Assembly (NCBI GenBank): GCA_022842065.1
Contig: JALHQH010000053.1
Span: forward strand, 1 to 64,000
Reading direction: 5' to 3'
Source: Caldilineaceae bacterium
Lineage (GTDB): Bacteria; Chloroflexota; Anaerolineae; Caldilineales; Caldilineaceae
DNA length: 64,000 bases
Shown here: piece after piece, positions 63,123-64,000 of the stretch
Numbering within the stretch: position 1 is the stretch's first letter
Layout of the letters: every line of letters starts with the position of its first letter
Made by a program: the position numbers and the translations under genes
Notes under the pieces: generated by a model
What the model was told of the DNA's origin: nothing
Databases searched by the model: none
What the model saw: only the letters and a program-made list of their open reading frames with translations

Positions 63123-63154
63123 CTGCCCCACTCAATAGATAAAGAGAGCACAAG

Positions 63155-63397
63155 ATGAGGCAAACACAGGTGCAAAAATGGGGTAATAGCTTGGCGATTC
63201 GTATCCCAAAACCCTTAGCCGCTGAACTGGGGTTAGGGCAAAATTCGGCGATCACCGTCTCGGTCATCGCAGGCAAATTGATTGTGGAGCCGGTAAAACC
63301 AACCTATGTCCTGGCAGATTTACTCGCCCAAGTCAAGCCGGAAAATCTGCATCGGGAAATCGAAACAGGCCAGGTCGTTGGCAACGAGGCGTGGTAG
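63155..63397 (+). CDS. mazE: MazE-like AbrB-fold antitoxin
   Basis: 80 residues. QTQVQKWGNSLAIRIPKPLA is the MazE swapped-hairpin DNA-binding domain; GKLIVEPVKPTYVLADLLAQVKPENLH and ETGQVVGNEAW form the toxin-binding tail. The stop codon is followed in the same frame by a stub of MazF, so the intact toxin is absent. The protein may still bind DNA or neutralise related toxins. Confidence 0.88.
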   Translation: MRQTQVQKWGNSLAIRIPKPLAAELGLGQNSAITVSVIAGKLIVEPVKPTYVLADLLAQVKPENLHREIETGQVVGNEAW

Positions 63398-63478
63398 CGC
63401 AAGGCCGAATGCAAAGCGACCCTGCCCGACGCCGTCATGGCCGAGGTGTTGGCCAAGTTAGGGACATTGTTGGCTTGA
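63398..63478 (+). pseudogene. mazF: MazF/PemK toxin, C-terminal stub only
   Basis: Directly after the MazE stop, in the same frame, 26 codons read RKAECKATLPDAVMAEVLAK followed by LGTLLA and a stop. This matches the C-terminal helix of MazF/PemK (W-R-x-R-K-A-E-x-x-x-x-L-P-D-x-V-x-x-E-V-L-x-K-L-x-x-L). The other ~85 codons of the toxin, including the start and catalytic residues, are missing, so a deletion has joined the mazE end to the mazF end. Confidence 0.75.
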
Positions 63479-63680
63479 GGCGTTAGGAATTTTTCAATCC
63501 GGCCTCATTTCTATAATACCGCATATCAAGAGTGTATAGATGAAATTTTATAGCACATGTTACGCAGAGGATAAACGGAGAAGCGGGCAACGGATGCCGA
63601 GAACCGATTGGTCATCTCGGATTGGTCTGGTATAATGAGGGCAGAAGGGTAAAGGTTTCTGACAAGCAAGCGATTCACCC
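63479..63680. other. Intergenic region, 202 bp
   Basis: No gene or clear hairpin was seen. A TATAAT-like box (GGTATAATGAGG, about 63631) could be the promoter of the partial gene to the right: about 50 bp upstream of its ATG. Confidence 0.4.
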
Positions 63681-64000
63681 ATGACAAAACTACTGGTCGA
63701 AGTACATGATCAAACCAAAGAGGAATTCCTGCGTGAACTGCTTGCATCATTGCCCTATGTCAGCGTTTTGCCGGTAGACCGCAAGGGCAACGGCAGCGAT
63801 GGTGATGAGCTTGCCGACACAGAAGACGAATATCAGCCCTTTTATCAAGATCCGCGCCAACCGCAGATGGAAAAAGAGGTGGCAGCCTTTGCCGCACAAC
63901 ACAGCACGCTCGTTGCGCACTATCTTGGCCAGTTCGTCGCAATGCGGCAAGCGCAGGTCATTGATCACGATCCGGATCAACGGGCCTTAATCCACCGTGT
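63681..64000 (+). CDS. Hypothetical protein with a DUF5678-like segment, partial at the right edge
   Basis: 107 codons visible and open to the window end. The N-terminus MTKLLVEVHDQTKEEFLRELLASLPYV is followed by an acidic linker and STLVAHYLGQFVAMRQAQVIDHDPDQRALIHRV, which resembles DUF5678 (small domain with a G-x-x-V/Y-A...V...D pattern, often in toxin-antitoxin antitoxins). The start ATG 63681 has no strong ribosome site. An opposite-strand frame covers the same bases but has no family features. Confidence 0.6.
   Translation, partial: MTKLLVEVHDQTKEEFLRELLASLPYVSVLPVDRKGNGSDGDELADTEDEYQPFYQDPRQPQMEKEVAAFAAQHSTLVAHYLGQFVAMRQAQVIDHDPDQRALIHR

Noticed and set aside
63747..63980. Minus-strand ORF at the right edge
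   Set aside because: The plus-strand frame from 63681 is open to the edge and shows a DUF5678-like segment; the opposite frame shows nothing.

Overview
The window looks like a chromosomal segment of a Chloroflexota bacterium (Anaerolineae/Caldilineae-like). This is inferred from gene content, not from a marker gene. Pointers are large SARP/NB-ARC/TPR regulators, secreted proteins ending in a short LPxxxK/R tag, the SCO1664/DUF3090/MSMEG_4193 trio otherwise typical of Actinobacteria, a class II photolyase, sugar ABC operons with scattered glycosidases, and many short heptamer or octamer tandem repeats and palindromes between genes. No rRNA, tRNA, CRISPR array or prophage was seen.

Layout. 1-550: heptamer array, two minus-strand terminators and a cobalamin riboswitch, all serving a minus-strand gene beyond the left edge. 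0.6-14.0 kb: mainly minus-strand genes for an FAD oxidoreductase, small secreted proteins, a bacterial haemoglobin, a GNAT acetyltransferase, a ComB-like phosphatase, an NB-ARC/TPR ATPase and a 1398-residue secreted metallopeptidase/VWA protein. 14.2-19.2 kb: SARP regulator, Flp-type pilin, DEDD exonuclease. 19.2-31.6 kb: carbohydrate region with a DUF5060-type glycosidase lipoprotein, a complete sugar ABC importer (binding protein, two permeases, ATPase), an AAA-ATPase/PD-(D/E)XK protein, a sulfatase and a GH4 glycosidase. Toxin-antitoxin pairs VapBC and Phd/RelE-like lie inside it and next to it.

32.4-43.0 kb: M20 peptidase, secreted SGNH hydrolase, membrane Fe-S oxidoreductase, TsaE, a nucleotidyltransferase fused to a degenerate phosphomannomutase domain, and the three-gene SCO1664/DUF3090/phosphatase set of unknown function. 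43.3-44.8 kb: IS200/IS605-type TnpB element with a translationally coupled ribbon-helix-helix ORF. 45.0-54.5 kb: signalling island with three histidine kinases (one frameshifted), seven receiver domains (two of them degenerate) and a Crp/Fnr regulator. 54.6-60.3 kb: photolyase, a small stress-type protein, a small membrane protein and an MprF-like flippase/acyltransferase. 60.6-64 kb: GH95 glycosidase, an orphan MazE whose MazF toxin survives only as a C-terminal stub, and a partial DUF5678-like ORF.

The most notable features are the riboswitch whose variable arms are built from the genome's own short repeats, the three-gene set of unknown function, the TnpB plus RHH unit with an operator-like palindrome over the start codon, the dense receiver/kinase island with pseudo-receivers, and the in-frame MazF remnant. 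All calls come from reading the sequence; no database search was run.
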